Source: Ilumatobacteraceae bacterium
GTDB taxonomy: Bacteria > Actinomycetota > Acidimicrobiia > Acidimicrobiales > Ilumatobacteraceae
Direction of reading: 5' to 3'
Length of the DNA stretch: 19,031 nucleotides
Assembly (NCBI GenBank): GCA_016650435.1
Contig: JAENVT010000099.1
Coordinates: 1 to 19,031 of the forward strand
Shown piece after piece: positions 1-7,997 of this stretch; within the stretch, counting starts at the first letter, position 1; each line of letters opens with the position of its first letter. The position numbers were made by a program, and so were the translations under genes. The notes below the pieces were generated by a model. The model was not told where the DNA came from. It did no database searches and was given only the letters and a program-made list of their open reading frames with translations.

Positions 1-139
1 AGGCGGCAGCGACGTGTTCGTCCACTTCTCCAACATCGAAGGCAGTGGCTACAAGTCGCTCAACGAGGGCGACCAGGTTGAGTTCGAAGTTGCTCCTGGC
101 AAGAAGGGCGAAGAAGCCCAAAAAGTTCGCCTGATCTAG
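1..139 (+). CDS. Cold-shock protein, 3' end (partial)
   Basis: Reading from base 2, the frame gives the last 45 residues of a CspA-type cold-shock protein, ending at TAG 137-139. It begins within the segment holding the RNP2-like motif VFVHFS, passes through NEGDQVEFEV, and ends in KVRLI, the usual end of the five-stranded OB fold. These small cytoplasmic proteins bind single-stranded RNA and DNA and loosen mRNA structure at low temperature or in fast growth. The start codon and RNP1 motif lie outside the window. It has no evident link to the sugar genes that follow and converges on lldD. Family assignment is secure; which paralogue this is cannot be told. Confidence 0.93.
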   Translation, partial: GGSDVFVHFSNIEGSGYKSLNEGDQVEFEVAPGKKGEEAQKVRLI

Positions 140-154
140 GCGACCCCCGCAACG

Positions 155-173
155 TCCAGCGCACAACGCTGGA
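155..173. terminator. Hairpin between csp and lldD, possible bidirectional terminator
   Basis: TCCAGCG (155-161) and CGCTGGA (167-173) form a perfect 7-bp stem with a 5-nt loop, 15 nt after the csp stop and 58 nt beyond the stop of the converging lldD gene. No T-run follows on either strand, so this would be a U-less hairpin of the kind often proposed in GC-rich actinobacteria. The stem is seen directly; its function is inferred. Confidence 0.5.
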
Positions 174-231
174 TCGATGGCGGCGGAAGAGAGAATCGTT
201 TGGAGGATCATCGCGGTGGCGCCGACGGTGT

Positions 232-1479
232 CTAGTTCGTCGTTGAGTTGCTGCGTGGAACGACGAGCCGATGCATCTGCGTGACGTGCTGTGGGTTGAG
301 CTCCTCGAGGCAGGCGACACCAAGGAGTCGCATAGTCCGTTCGACCTGGTCGGCGAGAATCTCGATCGCCCGATCGACACCTGCCCGCCCTCCAGCCATC
401 AGCCCGTACAAGTAGGCGCGACCGACAAGGGTCATGCGTGCGCCGAGCGCCACGCACGCAACAACGTCTGCGCCTGACATGATTCCGGTGTCGACGTGCA
501 CCTCGACATCGGAGCCAACCTCGCGGACGACCTCGGGCAAAAGGTGGAACGGGATGGGCGCCCGATCGAGTTGCCTGCCACCGTGGTTCGACAACAGCAC
601 GCCGTCTACGCCCATCGAGGCGACTTTCTTGGCATCTTCCAGGGTCTGGATGCCTTTGACAACGACTCTGTTTGGCCAGTGCTCGACGATCCACGCCAGG
701 TCGTCGTAGTTCACTGTGGCGTCGAACATTGTGTCCATCAGTTCGGCCACAGTGCCGTCCCAACGATCAAAGCTGGAAAAGCTCAAAGGCTCCGTGGTGA
801 GGAAGTCGAACCACCAGGCAGCGTGGGGAATTGCGTTCAACACCGTTCTCGCGGTGATCGAGGGAGGAATGGTCAGCCCATTCCGCTTGTCGCGAAGGCG
901 GGCCCCGCCGACAGGCACGTCGACCGTGATGAGCAGAGTGTCGTAATTGCAAGCCGCGGCCCGCTCGAGCAGGGACATCGAGCGATCCCGATCCCTCCAC
1001 ATGTACAGCTGGAACCAGTTCCTGCCGTTCGGATTGGCAGCCTTGACGTCTTCGATGGAAGTGGTACCAACCGTCGACAGCGCGAACGGGATACCGGCCG
1101 CTCCGGCGGCACTGGCGCCGGCTCGTTCGCCCTGAGTGTGCATCATTCGGGTAAACCCCGTTGGTGCGATGCCGAACGGGTAAGCCACAGGTGCGCCGAG
1201 CACATCCCACGACGTGCTGATGTGGGCGACGTCGCGCAGGATCGCTGGATGGAACTCGATGTCCTCGAACGCTTGACGGGCCCGTTTCAGCGACAGCTCC
1301 GAATCCGCGGCCCCGTCGGTGTAGTCGAAGGGTGCTCGGGGAGTGCGCCGTTTGGCGATGGCTCTGAGGTCATAGATCGTGTGTGCACGCCCGAGCCGGC
1401 GCGCCGTGGGATTGAGCTGCGGCTTCTTCAGCTTCAGCAGCGAGGCGAGTTCCCTCGGCCTGGGTACCTGGCGTTTCAC
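232..1479 (-). CDS. lldD: FMN-dependent L-lactate dehydrogenase (LldD, mycobacterial type)
   Basis: This is an alpha-hydroxy-acid dehydrogenase of the LldD/glycolate oxidase family. It is an FMN TIM barrel expected to oxidise L-lactate to pyruvate, passing electrons to the membrane quinone pool. Seen: the N-terminal [11 protein letters not shown] block, the FQLYMWRDR strand, a conserved-type Lys in VVVKGIQT, and the active-site motif SNHGGRQLD, with the catalytic His near residue 299 and the substrate-binding Arg three residues on. The overall sequence closely resembles mycobacterial LldD2 as I recall it. The frame is open back to an ATG at 1587, but homology begins at [11 protein letters not shown], so I choose the GTG at 1477-1479 (415 aa). 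The longer start would also make the operator-like DNA coding. It is divergent from rhaI. In this context it would consume the L-lactate formed from rhamnose-derived lactaldehyde. A different 2-hydroxyacid substrate cannot be excluded. Confidence 0.9.
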   Translation of the reverse strand: MKRQVPRPRELASLLKLKKPQLNPTARRLGRAHTIYDLRAIAKRRTPRAPFDYTDGAADSELSLKRARQAFEDIEFHPAILRDVAHISTSWDVLGAPVAYPFGIAPTGFTRMMHTQGERAGASAAGAAGIPFALSTVGTTSIEDVKAANPNGRNWFQLYMWRDRDRSMSLLERAAACNYDTLLITVDVPVGGARLRDKRNGLTIPPSITARTVLNAIPHAAWWFDFLTTEPLSFSSFDRWDGTVAELMDTMFDATVNYDDLAWIVEHWPNRVVVKGIQTLEDAKKVASMGVDGVLLSNHGGRQLDRAPIPFHLLPEVVREVGSDVEVHVDTGIMSGADVVACVALGARMTLVGRAYLYGLMAGGRAGVDRAIEILADQVERTMRLLGVACLEELNPQHVTQMHRLVVPRSNSTTN

Positions 1480-1544
1480 GGCATGACCACCCACCCCTTG
1501 CGTCCTCGTGTCGGTTGGAAGGCTAACCCCCAAGGAGTTGTGAA

Positions 1545-1556
1545 GTGAACGTTTCA
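1545..1556. promoter_or_regulatory. Degenerate second LacI-type operator near lldD
   Basis: GTGAACGTTTCA matches the perfect palindrome at 1655-1666 in 9 of 12 positions and keeps the whole right half-site, GTTTCA. It lies 66 bp upstream of the lldD GTG and about 100 bp from the main operator, so it could let one repressor control both divergent units or support a DNA loop. The similarity is seen; binding is inferred. Confidence 0.4.
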
Positions 1557-1618
1557 GTGTGGTCCTCGAACGCAGCTGGCGCCGCATGCAGGCCCCATGC
1601 CGGTGTCGACGGTTCTCC

Positions 1619-1647
1619 TTGACAACGTGTCGACGGTCACGTACTGT
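1619..1647 (+). promoter_or_regulatory. Predicted sigma-70-type promoter of the rha operon
   Basis: TTGACA (1619-1624) is a perfect -35 box. It is followed by a 17-nt spacer and TACTGT (1642-1647), which keeps the most important -10 bases (T1, A2, T6). Transcription would start at about 1653-1656, directly on the palindrome at 1655-1666, leaving a 5' leader of about 55 nt before rhaI. The hexamers are seen directly; activity is inferred. Confidence 0.65.
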
Positions 1648-1654
1648 CGGTTTC

Positions 1655-1666
1655 TGAAACGTTTCA
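1655..1666. promoter_or_regulatory. Perfect 12-bp palindromic operator for a LacI-family repressor
   Basis: TGAAACGTTTCA is a perfect palindrome with a central CG, the classic form of LacI/PurR/CcpA-family operators, where a hinge-helix leucine inserts at the central step. It sits at the predicted +1 of the rha promoter, an ideal place to block initiation. The only LacI-family gene in view is the last gene of this same operon (11570-12610), so it is the likely ligand-responsive repressor and would also control itself. Confidence 0.75.
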
Positions 1667-1693
1667 TCTACGCGCGCACATCACCGAACGTGT

Positions 1694-1702
1694 AGAGGGG
1701 AG
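1694..1702 (+). promoter_or_regulatory. Ribosome binding site that decides the rhaI start
   Basis: AGAGGGGAG abuts the first in-frame ATG (1703) with no spacing, but stands 6 nt before the second ATG (1709). The spacing argues that translation starts at 1709, making the protein two residues shorter than the longest frame. Confidence 0.6.
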
Positions 1703-1708
1703 ATGAAC

Positions 1709-2875
1709 ATGACAGTCCAGCAGAGAATTGCCGACGGTCTTCGCGATCTCAGCATCGAACTGCCGTCGTGGGCGTTCGGGAACTCAGGCACCAGGTTCAA
1801 GGTGTTTCCTCAAAAAGGTGTGCCGCGGAATCCGCACGAGAAGATCGCGGACGCGGCCCAAGTTCATCAGTTCACCGGATCTGCGCCGAGCGTCGCGCTG
1901 CATATTCCGTGGGACCGAGTCGACGATTATCGCGAGTTGGCCAAGCACGCAGCAAACCTTGGTGTGCGCATCGGGGCGATCAACTCGAATGTGTTTCAAG
2001 ACGACGACTACATGCTCGGCTCCGTGACGAATCCTGATCCGCGGATCCGTCGGAAGGCAACCGATCATCTGCTCGAGTGCGTCGACATCATGGATACCAC
2101 AGGATCGCGTGATCTCAAGCTGTGGTTCTCGGATGGCACGAACTATCCGGGGCAGGATGACATCCACCGGCGACAGGACCATCTTGCAGCTGCACTGGCG
2201 GAGGTGTACGAGCGCCTCGGCGACGACCAGCGATTCCTGCTCGAGTACAAGCTGTTCGAGCCAAGCTTCTACACGATGGATGTGCCGGATTGGGGAACCG
2301 CGTACGCGCACTGCGTCGCCCTCGGCCCCAAAGCGCAGGTCGTGATCGACACTGGCCATCATGCCCCTGGTACCAACATCGAGTTCATCGTTGCGGTCCT
2401 GCTCCGCGCCGGGAAGCTCGGTGGGTTCGATTTCAACTCGCGCTTCTACGCAGATGACGACTTGATGGTCGGAGCCGCAGATCCGTTCCAACTCTTCCGG
2501 ATCATGTGGGAGGTTCGCCGCGGCGGCGGGCTCGACCCGCATGCCGGCATCGCCTTCATGCTTGACCAGTGTCACAACATCGAACCCAAGATCGCCGCAC
2601 AGATCCGTTCGGTGATGAACGTACAGGAGGCCACGGCGAAGGTGTGGTGCATCGACACCGATGCGCTTGCAGCGGCTCAAGCTGCAGGTGATGTGCTCGG
2701 TGCCAACGAAGTGTTCATGGACGCGTACAACACCGACGTGCGGCCGATCCTCGCCGAAGCACGATCGGCGATGGACATCGACCCTGATCCGGTCGCGGCC
2801 TATCAACGGTCGGGCTACTACGAGACCATCTGCGCTGATCGAGCGAACGGCGCTCAGGCTGGATGGGGAGCATGA
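1709..2875 (+). CDS. rhaI: L-rhamnose isomerase (RhaI, Pseudomonas stutzeri type)
   Basis: This cytoplasmic metal-dependent TIM-barrel isomerase converts L-rhamnose to L-rhamnulose, the first intracellular step of the pathway. The 388-aa protein has the P. stutzeri-type layout rather than the longer E. coli RhaA. Seen: the opening ELPSWAFGNSGTRFKVFPQ, HIPWD, KLWFSDGTNYPGQDD, and the likely metal and catalytic blocks LLEYKLFEP (Glu near residue 179), VIDTGHHAPG (Asp near 214, His 217-218) and GGFDFNSRFYADDD (Asp near 241). The start at 1709 is chosen over 1703 from the ribosome-site spacing. It is the first gene of the operon, behind the predicted promoter and operator. Isomerases of this subtype can act on several aldoses, but the surrounding rhamnulokinase, rhamnulose-phosphate aldolase and mutarotase make rhamnose the sound choice. 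Confidence 0.95.
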   Translation: MTVQQRIADGLRDLSIELPSWAFGNSGTRFKVFPQKGVPRNPHEKIADAAQVHQFTGSAPSVALHIPWDRVDDYRELAKHAANLGVRIGAINSNVFQDDDYMLGSVTNPDPRIRRKATDHLLECVDIMDTTGSRDLKLWFSDGTNYPGQDDIHRRQDHLAAALAEVYERLGDDQRFLLEYKLFEPSFYTMDVPDWGTAYAHCVALGPKAQVVIDTGHHAPGTNIEFIVAVLLRAGKLGGFDFNSRFYADDDLMVGAADPFQLFRIMWEVRRGGGLDPHAGIAFMLDQCHNIEPKIAAQIRSVMNVQEATAKVWCIDTDALAAAQAAGDVLGANEVFMDAYNTDVRPILAEARSAMDIDPDPVAAYQRSGYYETICADRANGAQAGWGA

Positions 2876-2905
2876 GATGACATGTGCTCGCCCGGGGGGT
2901 AGTCA

Positions 2906-4402
2906 ATGAGCGCAGTGGTCTTGGACGTGCGAGGCGCGGTCAAGCGATTTGGGGGTGCCGTTGCATTGAACGGTGCGTCGCTTGTGCTGCGCCCGGGCGA
3001 GATTCATGCGTTGCTCGGGGAAAACGGTGCCGGCAAGTCGACACTCCTCAAGGCGCTGGCCGGTGTTCATCGCCTCGATGACGGCGAGATCACGTTGCAC
3101 GGCGCACCGTTCGAGCAGGGCTCGACGCGTCGCTCGCGCGAACAGGGTGTCGCTGTGATCTATCAGGAGCCAAGCCTGTTTCCCGACCTGACGCTCGCCG
3201 AGAACGTGTTCGTGGGCCGGCAGCCTCGCACGGCAGGCCGCGTGGATTGGGCGACGATGAAGGCCCGGTCGGCGGAATTGTTCGATCTGCTCGGCGTCCA
3301 CCTCGACCCGGACCGGCGAGCCGCCGGGCTGTCGATCGCGGATCAACAGGTAGTCGAGATCGCCAAGGCACTCTCGATCGACGCCCAGGTCATCGTCATG
3401 GATGAGCCCACAGCGGCTCTCTCGGCTGTGGAGGCCGAGCGCTTGATGGGCGTTGCTCGCCGACTCCGCGACCGTGCAGCAGCGGTGGTGTTCGTCAGCC
3501 ATCGGCTCGACGAGGTCTTCGCTTTGTGTGATCGCTACACGGTGATGCGCGACGGCGCAACCGTCGGAGAGGCGACGGTCGCTGATTCCACGCCCGGACA
3601 AGTGGTTCAACTGATGGTCGGTCGCGAGCTGACCGAGTTCTTCCCAAAGGCCGATGCGGCGATCGGCGCGACAGTGCTCAAGGTCGAGCATCTGACCAGC
3701 CGTGGCGTGTTCGACGACATCTCCTTTACTGTTCACGCTGGTGAGATCGTCGGCCTTGCGGGACTTGTTGGCTCGGGGCGAAGCGAAGTGGTGCGAGCCG
3801 TGTTCGGGATTGATCGCTACGACGGCGGTCGCGTCTTGCTCCATGGGCAGCCGCTGCAGCAGGGCAACCCGCGGGAGGCACTGCGCAGGGGCGTCGTTCT
3901 TGTCCCGGAAGATCGTCGACAGCAGGGGCTGTTCATGCCGGCCAGCATCGACCGAAACATCGCCGTCACCGTTCTGGACAAGATTCGTCGTCGTGGGCTG
4001 ATCCGACGGCGCGACGAGCGGAAAGTGGCCCAGGAATGGTCACAGCGCCTGCAGCTCAAGCACCAGGGTCTAGGCCGGCCCGTCGACCTGCTCTCGGGCG
4101 GAAACCAGCAGAAGGTTGTGCTGGCAAAATGGTTGGCAACCAATCCGAAGCTGCTCGTGATCGACGAGCCGACTCGCGGGATCGACGTCGGTACCAAGGC
4201 CGAGGTACACCGCCTCCTCGGTGAGCTCGCTTCCAGAGGTCTGGCAATTTTGATGATCAGCAGCGAGCTGCCCGAGGTGCTGGGAATGGCGGACCGGGTC
4301 TTCGTGATGCGGGAAGGGCGCCTGATGCGCGAGCTGAGCCGCGCCGAGGCAACACAAGAGTCGATCATGCTGGCGGCCACAGGTCAGGCATCGGTGGCAT
4401 GA
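2906..4402 (+). CDS. rhaT: Rhamnose ABC importer, tandem ATPase (RhaT)
   Basis: This sugar-import ATPase of the RbsA/CUT2 type has two nucleotide-binding domains in one 498-aa chain and powers the RhaP/RhaQ channel from the cytoplasmic face. Domain 1 has Walker A GENGAGKST (residues 38-46) and Walker B VIVMDEPTAAL, but an altered signature in place of LSGGQ (GLSIADQQ). Domain 2 has a degenerate Walker A (GLVGSGRSE, without GKS/T), a good LSGGNQQKV signature and Walker B LLVIDEPTRGID. This asymmetry is normal for CUT2 ATPases, so it is not a defect. The ATG at 2906 follows a G-run (2894-2899) that can act as the ribosome site. The gene ends in an ATGA overlap with rhaP. The name follows the rhaSTPQ scheme of rhizobia; E. 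coli RhaT is an unrelated symporter. Confidence 0.93.
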   Translation: MSAVVLDVRGAVKRFGGAVALNGASLVLRPGEIHALLGENGAGKSTLLKALAGVHRLDDGEITLHGAPFEQGSTRRSREQGVAVIYQEPSLFPDLTLAENVFVGRQPRTAGRVDWATMKARSAELFDLLGVHLDPDRRAAGLSIADQQVVEIAKALSIDAQVIVMDEPTAALSAVEAERLMGVARRLRDRAAAVVFVSHRLDEVFALCDRYTVMRDGATVGEATVADSTPGQVVQLMVGRELTEFFPKADAAIGATVLKVEHLTSRGVFDDISFTVHAGEIVGLAGLVGSGRSEVVRAVFGIDRYDGGRVLLHGQPLQQGNPREALRRGVVLVPEDRRQQGLFMPASIDRNIAVTVLDKIRRRGLIRRRDERKVAQEWSQRLQLKHQGLGRPVDLLSGGNQQKVVLAKWLATNPKLLVIDEPTRGIDVGTKAEVHRLLGELASRGLAILMISSELPEVLGMADRVFVMREGRLMRELSRAEATQESIMLAATGQASVA

Positions 4403-5418
4403 GCGTCGTAACGACTGCTGTCAGTCAACCCGCAGTGAGAGCTTCGGGCTCCCCATTTCTGCGTCGTCGCGAAGTACCAGTCGGCGCCGCGCTGCTCGTC
4501 GTGCTCATCGGAACGTCGCTCGCCAACCACCGCTTCTTGTCGTCGCAAGGTCGCACAGACCTGATGCTCGCCGCAGCGATCACGGGCATGGTCGCGATCG
4601 GCGAGAGCTTCGTTCTGCTCATGCGCAAGGTCGACCTCTCGGTCGGGTCAACGCTCGGACTCGCCGCGTATGTCGCCGGGAGCGCCATCAAAGATGGTGG
4701 TGACGGACAGCTGTTGAAGGCGTTCGCAGTTGGCATCGCCGTTGGTTTGTGCGTGGGGCTGGTCAACGGGCTCCTCATCGCCATGCTCGATCTTCCTGCG
4801 CTCGTGGTCACGCTCGGCACGTTGTACGTCGTCAAGGGCATCCAAGCCAAGATCGTTGGCGGCTCGCGGATCACAACAGACCGTCTTCCTCAGGACTTCG
4901 TCTCATTCGGTGTCGACCGCTTCCTCGGAGTTCCGAAGCTGATGTGGATCGTCCTCGTCGTGGGCGCGATCGCCTCGGTGTACCTCCGGCACATGCGATC
5001 CGGACGAGACCTCTACGCGGTCGGTAGTAACCCGGCCGCCTCGGTTCTGGCCGGAATACCGGTGCGGTGGCGAACAGTCGCGGCCTACATGATCTGCGGT
5101 GCCTGCGCCGGTGTTGGCGGAGTGCTGTTCGTCGCCCGCCTCGGCGGCGTCGACGCCAACGCTGGCGGGGGATATGAGCTCGCCGTCATCGCCGCGTGTG
5201 TCGTCGGAGGCGTCAACATATTCGGAGGCTCGGGGACTGTTGTGGGCGCACTTCTTGGCGCGATGTTGCTTCGATCGATCGGGTTCTCACTGAGCGCTCT
5301 GTCGATCCCAGAGTTTTGGCAACAGGCTGTCAACGGAGCGCTGCTGCTCGGGGCGATCAGCGCCGATCGAATCGTCACCCTTCGCCGCGACCGAGCTGAA
5401 CGGATCGGTCAACGATGA
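4399..5418 (+). CDS. rhaP: Rhamnose ABC importer, permease (RhaP)
   Basis: This integral-membrane permease of the CUT2 (ribose/rhamnose) family, 339 aa, forms half of the sugar channel. About eight to ten hydrophobic helices are visible, among them VGAALLVVLIGTSLA near the start, a block around GMVAIGESFVLL, and VVGGVNIFGGSGTVVGALLG. The last holds the GG-x-N-x-FGG motif typical of this family near the ATPase contact loop. The start overlaps the rhaT stop (ATGA, 4399-4402) and the end overlaps rhaQ in the same way, so the three proteins are translationally coupled and probably made in equal amounts. P and Q are distinguished only by gene order. Confidence 0.9.
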   Translation: MSVVTTAVSQPAVRASGSPFLRRREVPVGAALLVVLIGTSLANHRFLSSQGRTDLMLAAAITGMVAIGESFVLLMRKVDLSVGSTLGLAAYVAGSAIKDGGDGQLLKAFAVGIAVGLCVGLVNGLLIAMLDLPALVVTLGTLYVVKGIQAKIVGGSRITTDRLPQDFVSFGVDRFLGVPKLMWIVLVVGAIASVYLRHMRSGRDLYAVGSNPAASVLAGIPVRWRTVAAYMICGACAGVGGVLFVARLGGVDANAGGGYELAVIAACVVGGVNIFGGSGTVVGALLGAMLLRSIGFSLSALSIPEFWQQAVNGALLLGAISADRIVTLRRDRAERIGQR

Positions 5419-6497
5419 AGCTGTTGGACCGACTTCAGTGGGACAAGTTCGTGCCGGTGCTGGTGGTGCTGACGCTTCTCATCGGCAGCTTCTGGAACGA
5501 CAAGTTCCTGACGACGAGCAACATGACGTTCCTCATCCAAAGCATCGGCGAGATCATGCTGATCGCCTTTTCGATGACGTTTCTGATCATTGCCGGCGAG
5601 ATCGATCTCTCCGTCTCCTCCACTGCCGCGCTTTCGAGTTGCATGCTCGGATTCGTGTGGCAACACACCAGCAACATTCCCCTTGCGGTTCTCAGCGCCC
5701 TGGCAGTGGGATTTGTGTGCGGAGCGATCAACGGTCTCTTGGTAACCAAACTCGGCCTGCAATCACTTGCCGTCACGATCGGCACGCTCGCCCTCTATCG
5801 CGGCCTGTGCTTCGCGCTCTTGGGCGACAAGCAGCTCACCCCGTTCTCGACGAGCTTCACCAGTCTGAACTTTAAGGGCCTGTTCGGGACGTGGGTCCCT
5901 TATGTCACGGTGCCCCTCGTCGTGTTCGGTTTGGCTTTCGGAGTAGTGCTCCACGCAACGCGATTGGGGCGATGGGTGTACGCGATCGGCCAGAGCAAGG
6001 ATGCCGCGCGGTTCGTTGGGATCCCGGTTCAACGCACAGTGCTCACGTTGTTCATCACCAATGGACTGATGGCGGGCCTGGCTGGAGTGATCTACACGAT
6101 TCGCTTCGCCAGCGCGCGACCCGACGGCGCGATCGGCATGGAGCTAGAGGTCATTGCAGCGGCGCTGTTTGCCGGCGTCTCGATCTTCGGTGGTGTCGGA
6201 ACGATGTGGGCCGTCGCCGGCTCAGTCGCCTTCCTCGGCTCGATCCGTTCGTTGCTGCGGCTCAATGGCGCCAACGCCAATGAGCTGACCATCGTCACCG
6301 GTTCGCTCCTGCTCGTATCGGTCGTCATCCCGGCAATAGGTCCTCGAATCTCCAATCGCCGTCACTCTCATTTGCATTCCCCAGATGCATTCGAGCCCGC
6401 AGGCGCGGACCTCGACCGGCGGGACATCGCCGGTGACCCGCCTCGCTCGCCCGCACAAGAACTCTCGATCCCACCAACCGTCCCAACAAGACGGTGA
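5415..6497 (+). CDS. rhaQ: Rhamnose ABC importer, second permease (RhaQ)
   Basis: This is the second CUT2 permease, 360 aa, paired with RhaP. Similar landmarks appear: SIGEIMLIAFSMTFLIIAGEIDLSVSS in an early helix pair, INGLLVTKLGLQSLAVTIGTLALYRG, and FAGVSIFGGVGTMWAV as the family motif. It starts in an ATGA overlap with rhaP (5415-5418) without a clear ribosome site of its own, which again points to coupling. After the last helix (ending near VSVVIPAIG) there is a hydrophilic tail of roughly 45 to 50 residues rich in Pro, Arg and Asp, longer than usual for the family. The tail may be a disordered extension. The stop overlaps a possible GTG start of rhaS. Confidence 0.9.
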   Translation: MKLLDRLQWDKFVPVLVVLTLLIGSFWNDKFLTTSNMTFLIQSIGEIMLIAFSMTFLIIAGEIDLSVSSTAALSSCMLGFVWQHTSNIPLAVLSALAVGFVCGAINGLLVTKLGLQSLAVTIGTLALYRGLCFALLGDKQLTPFSTSFTSLNFKGLFGTWVPYVTVPLVVFGLAFGVVLHATRLGRWVYAIGQSKDAARFVGIPVQRTVLTLFITNGLMAGLAGVIYTIRFASARPDGAIGMELEVIAAALFAGVSIFGGVGTMWAVAGSVAFLGSIRSLLRLNGANANELTIVTGSLLLVSVVIPAIGPRISNRRHSHLHSPDAFEPAGADLDRRDIAGDPPRSPAQELSIPPTVPTRR

Positions 6498-6514
6498 ACA
6501 ACCAGGAGAAACAC

Positions 6515-7600
6515 ATGCACAAGAAGCTCACACGGTATGCAGCGGTCGGCTTGGCGCTGACGCTGCTCGGCGCCTGCGGGTCGGACAGTAAATCGTCCGA
6601 TACCCAAGCCGCTCCAGCGACACAGGCCAGCGGGACCACGGCTGGAGGAACGACACCGACCTCGGCAGGGGGCACCGGCGGCGCACTGAAGACCGGTCTC
6701 ACGATCGCGATCATTCCCAAGGCCATCAACAATGCGTACTTCGATGCGGCGTTCGTCGGGGCTCAAAAGGCGTGCACCGAGCTCGGCGCGACCTGCGAAC
6801 AGGTTGGCCCGACGGAAGCAACAGGCGCCGCGCAAACCGAGTTCATCAACACCGAGATCCAAAAGGGCGTCGATGCGATTGTGATCTCAGCCGCAGATGC
6901 TGACTCGGTCACGCCTTCGCTACAGCAGGCCAAGGCCGCAGGGATCACCGTCGTCACATACGACGCGGATGTCAACGACAAGTCTGCCCGCCTGGCGATG
7001 ATCAAGCCGACGACCCCAGACCTGATCGCCTCATCACAGGACAAGTGGATCTCGGACGCGATCGGGCCCGACGGAGGCGAAATCGCCATCCTCTCGGCGG
7101 CAGCGACCGCGGAGAATCAAAACGCATGGATCGCGCTGATGAAGACGGACCTCGCTGCGAACTATCCAAAGCTGACGCTGGTCGACACGGTGTACGGCGA
7201 TGATGACGCAGCCAAGTCAGCGGACAAGGCCGCGGCCCTCCTGCAGTCACATCCGAATCTGAAGGGCATCATCTCACCAACCACCGTCGGGGTCGCCGCG
7301 ACGGCAAAGTACATCTCCGGTTCCGAGTTCAAGGGCAAAGTTCAAGTCACCGGCCTGGGTCTCCCGAGCGAGATGAAGGCCTACCTCAAGGACGGAACCG
7401 TGAAGACGGTCGGGCTCTGGGATCCCGGGATGCTCGGCTACCTCGGTGTCTACGCCGCGGTCAATGCTGCCAGCGGTAACGACCTGAAGGCGGGATTTGT
7501 CGGCGGCGACAAGACCTACACGCCAGACGGCGACGGTGTCGTTATCGTCGGTCCGCCCGCCGAGTTCACCGCCGACAACGTCGACCAGTTCAAGTTCTGA
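6515..7600 (+). CDS. rhaS: Rhamnose-binding lipoprotein of the ABC importer (RhaS)
   Basis: This periplasmic-binding-protein type 1 receptor captures the sugar outside the membrane for RhaTPQ. The start at ATG 6515 is preferred over an in-frame GTG at 6494 because AGGAGA (6504-6509) lies 5 nt upstream of it and the result is a clean lipoprotein signal: KK, a hydrophobic stretch, then the lipobox LGAC with Cys at residue 20. A Ser/Thr/Gly-rich linker of about 40 residues precedes the domain starting TIAIIPKAINNAYFDAAF. Later blocks such as GVDAIVISAADADSVTP, GLGLPSEMKAYL and GLWDPGMLGYLG are those of rhamnose-specific binding proteins in the sugar-binding family. Length (361 aa) is normal. A hairpin follows the stop and may protect this message, since binding proteins are needed in excess. 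Confidence 0.93.
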   Translation: MHKKLTRYAAVGLALTLLGACGSDSKSSDTQAAPATQASGTTAGGTTPTSAGGTGGALKTGLTIAIIPKAINNAYFDAAFVGAQKACTELGATCEQVGPTEATGAAQTEFINTEIQKGVDAIVISAADADSVTPSLQQAKAAGITVVTYDADVNDKSARLAMIKPTTPDLIASSQDKWISDAIGPDGGEIAILSAAATAENQNAWIALMKTDLAANYPKLTLVDTVYGDDDAAKSADKAAALLQSHPNLKGIISPTTVGVAATAKYISGSEFKGKVQVTGLGLPSEMKAYLKDGTVKTVGLWDPGMLGYLGVYAAVNAASGNDLKAGFVGGDKTYTPDGDGVVIVGPPAEFTADNVDQFKF

Positions 7601-7612
7601 CCGACTGATGTG

Positions 7613-7645
7613 CCTGCTCGACTCTCCGTCGGGGGGTCGAGCAGG
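7613..7645 (+). promoter_or_regulatory. Stem-loop between rhaS and rhaM
   Basis: CCTGCTCGAC (7613-7622) and GTCGAGCAGG (7636-7645) form a perfect 10-bp stem with a 13-nt loop, starting 12 nt after the rhaS stop and ending 9 nt before the rhaM ATG. No T-run follows, so a full terminator is unlikely with four genes downstream. It may protect the 3' end of the importer message or cause partial termination. The only ribosome-site-like bases before rhaM (GAGCAGG) are in its right arm, so folding could also lower rhaM translation. Confidence 0.6.
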
Positions 7646-7654
7646 TCTCAAACC

Positions 7655-7978
7655 ATGGAACGTGTCTGCTTCAGACTTCAGCTCAGGTTGGATCGCCTCG
7701 ACGAGTACGTCGAACGCCACGCCCACGTGTGGCCGGAGATGCTCGCGGCGTTGGCCGAAACTGGCTGGACCAACTACTCGCTCTTCATCGATCAACGCGA
7801 CGGCACGTTGATCGGATATATCGAGACACCCGATCTCGCCGCCGCCCAGGCGGGCATGGCCGCCCGCCCCGTCAATGCGGAATGGCAGGCGACGATGGCG
7901 GAGTTCTTCGTGGGTCTCGACGACAACCAACCAGACGAAGGCTTCATGCGGCTTCGTCAGATCTTCCATCTCGCATGA
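7655..7978 (+). CDS. rhaM: L-rhamnose mutarotase (RhaM)
   Basis: This small cytoplasmic dimeric alpha/beta-barrel enzyme interconverts the alpha and beta anomers of L-rhamnose so that the isomerase is supplied quickly. The 107-aa protein from ATG 7655 (MERVCFRLQL) aligns without gaps at its N-terminus with E. coli RhaM as I recall it. It keeps Tyr18 and the catalytic His22 in the block EYVERHAHVWPEM, and Trp near residue 78 in NAEWQATM. A longer frame back to a GTG at 7610 would code through the hairpin and is unlikely. No strong ribosome site is visible outside the hairpin arm. The gene is also called rhaU in some species. Confidence 0.92.
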   Translation: MERVCFRLQLRLDRLDEYVERHAHVWPEMLAALAETGWTNYSLFIDQRDGTLIGYIETPDLAAAQAGMAARPVNAEWQATMAEFFVGLDDNQPDEGFMRLRQIFHLA

Positions 7979-7997
7979 GATAGACAGGATTCTTCTC

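Noticed and set aside
496..1548. Long open frame on the plus strand opposite lldD (about 350 codons)
   Set aside because: It lies wholly antisense to a strongly recognised enzyme, has no family features, and is the sort of shadow frame common in GC-rich coding DNA.
1480..1587. Longer lldD start at 1587
   Set aside because: The added 36 residues are not like the family N-terminus and are encoded by operator-like intergenic DNA; homology begins at the GTG at 1479.
3640..4402. Defective second ATP site in RhaT (no GKS/T in the second Walker A)
   Set aside because: Degeneracy of one site is the normal state in tandem CUT2 sugar ATPases, so it is not a sign of decay.
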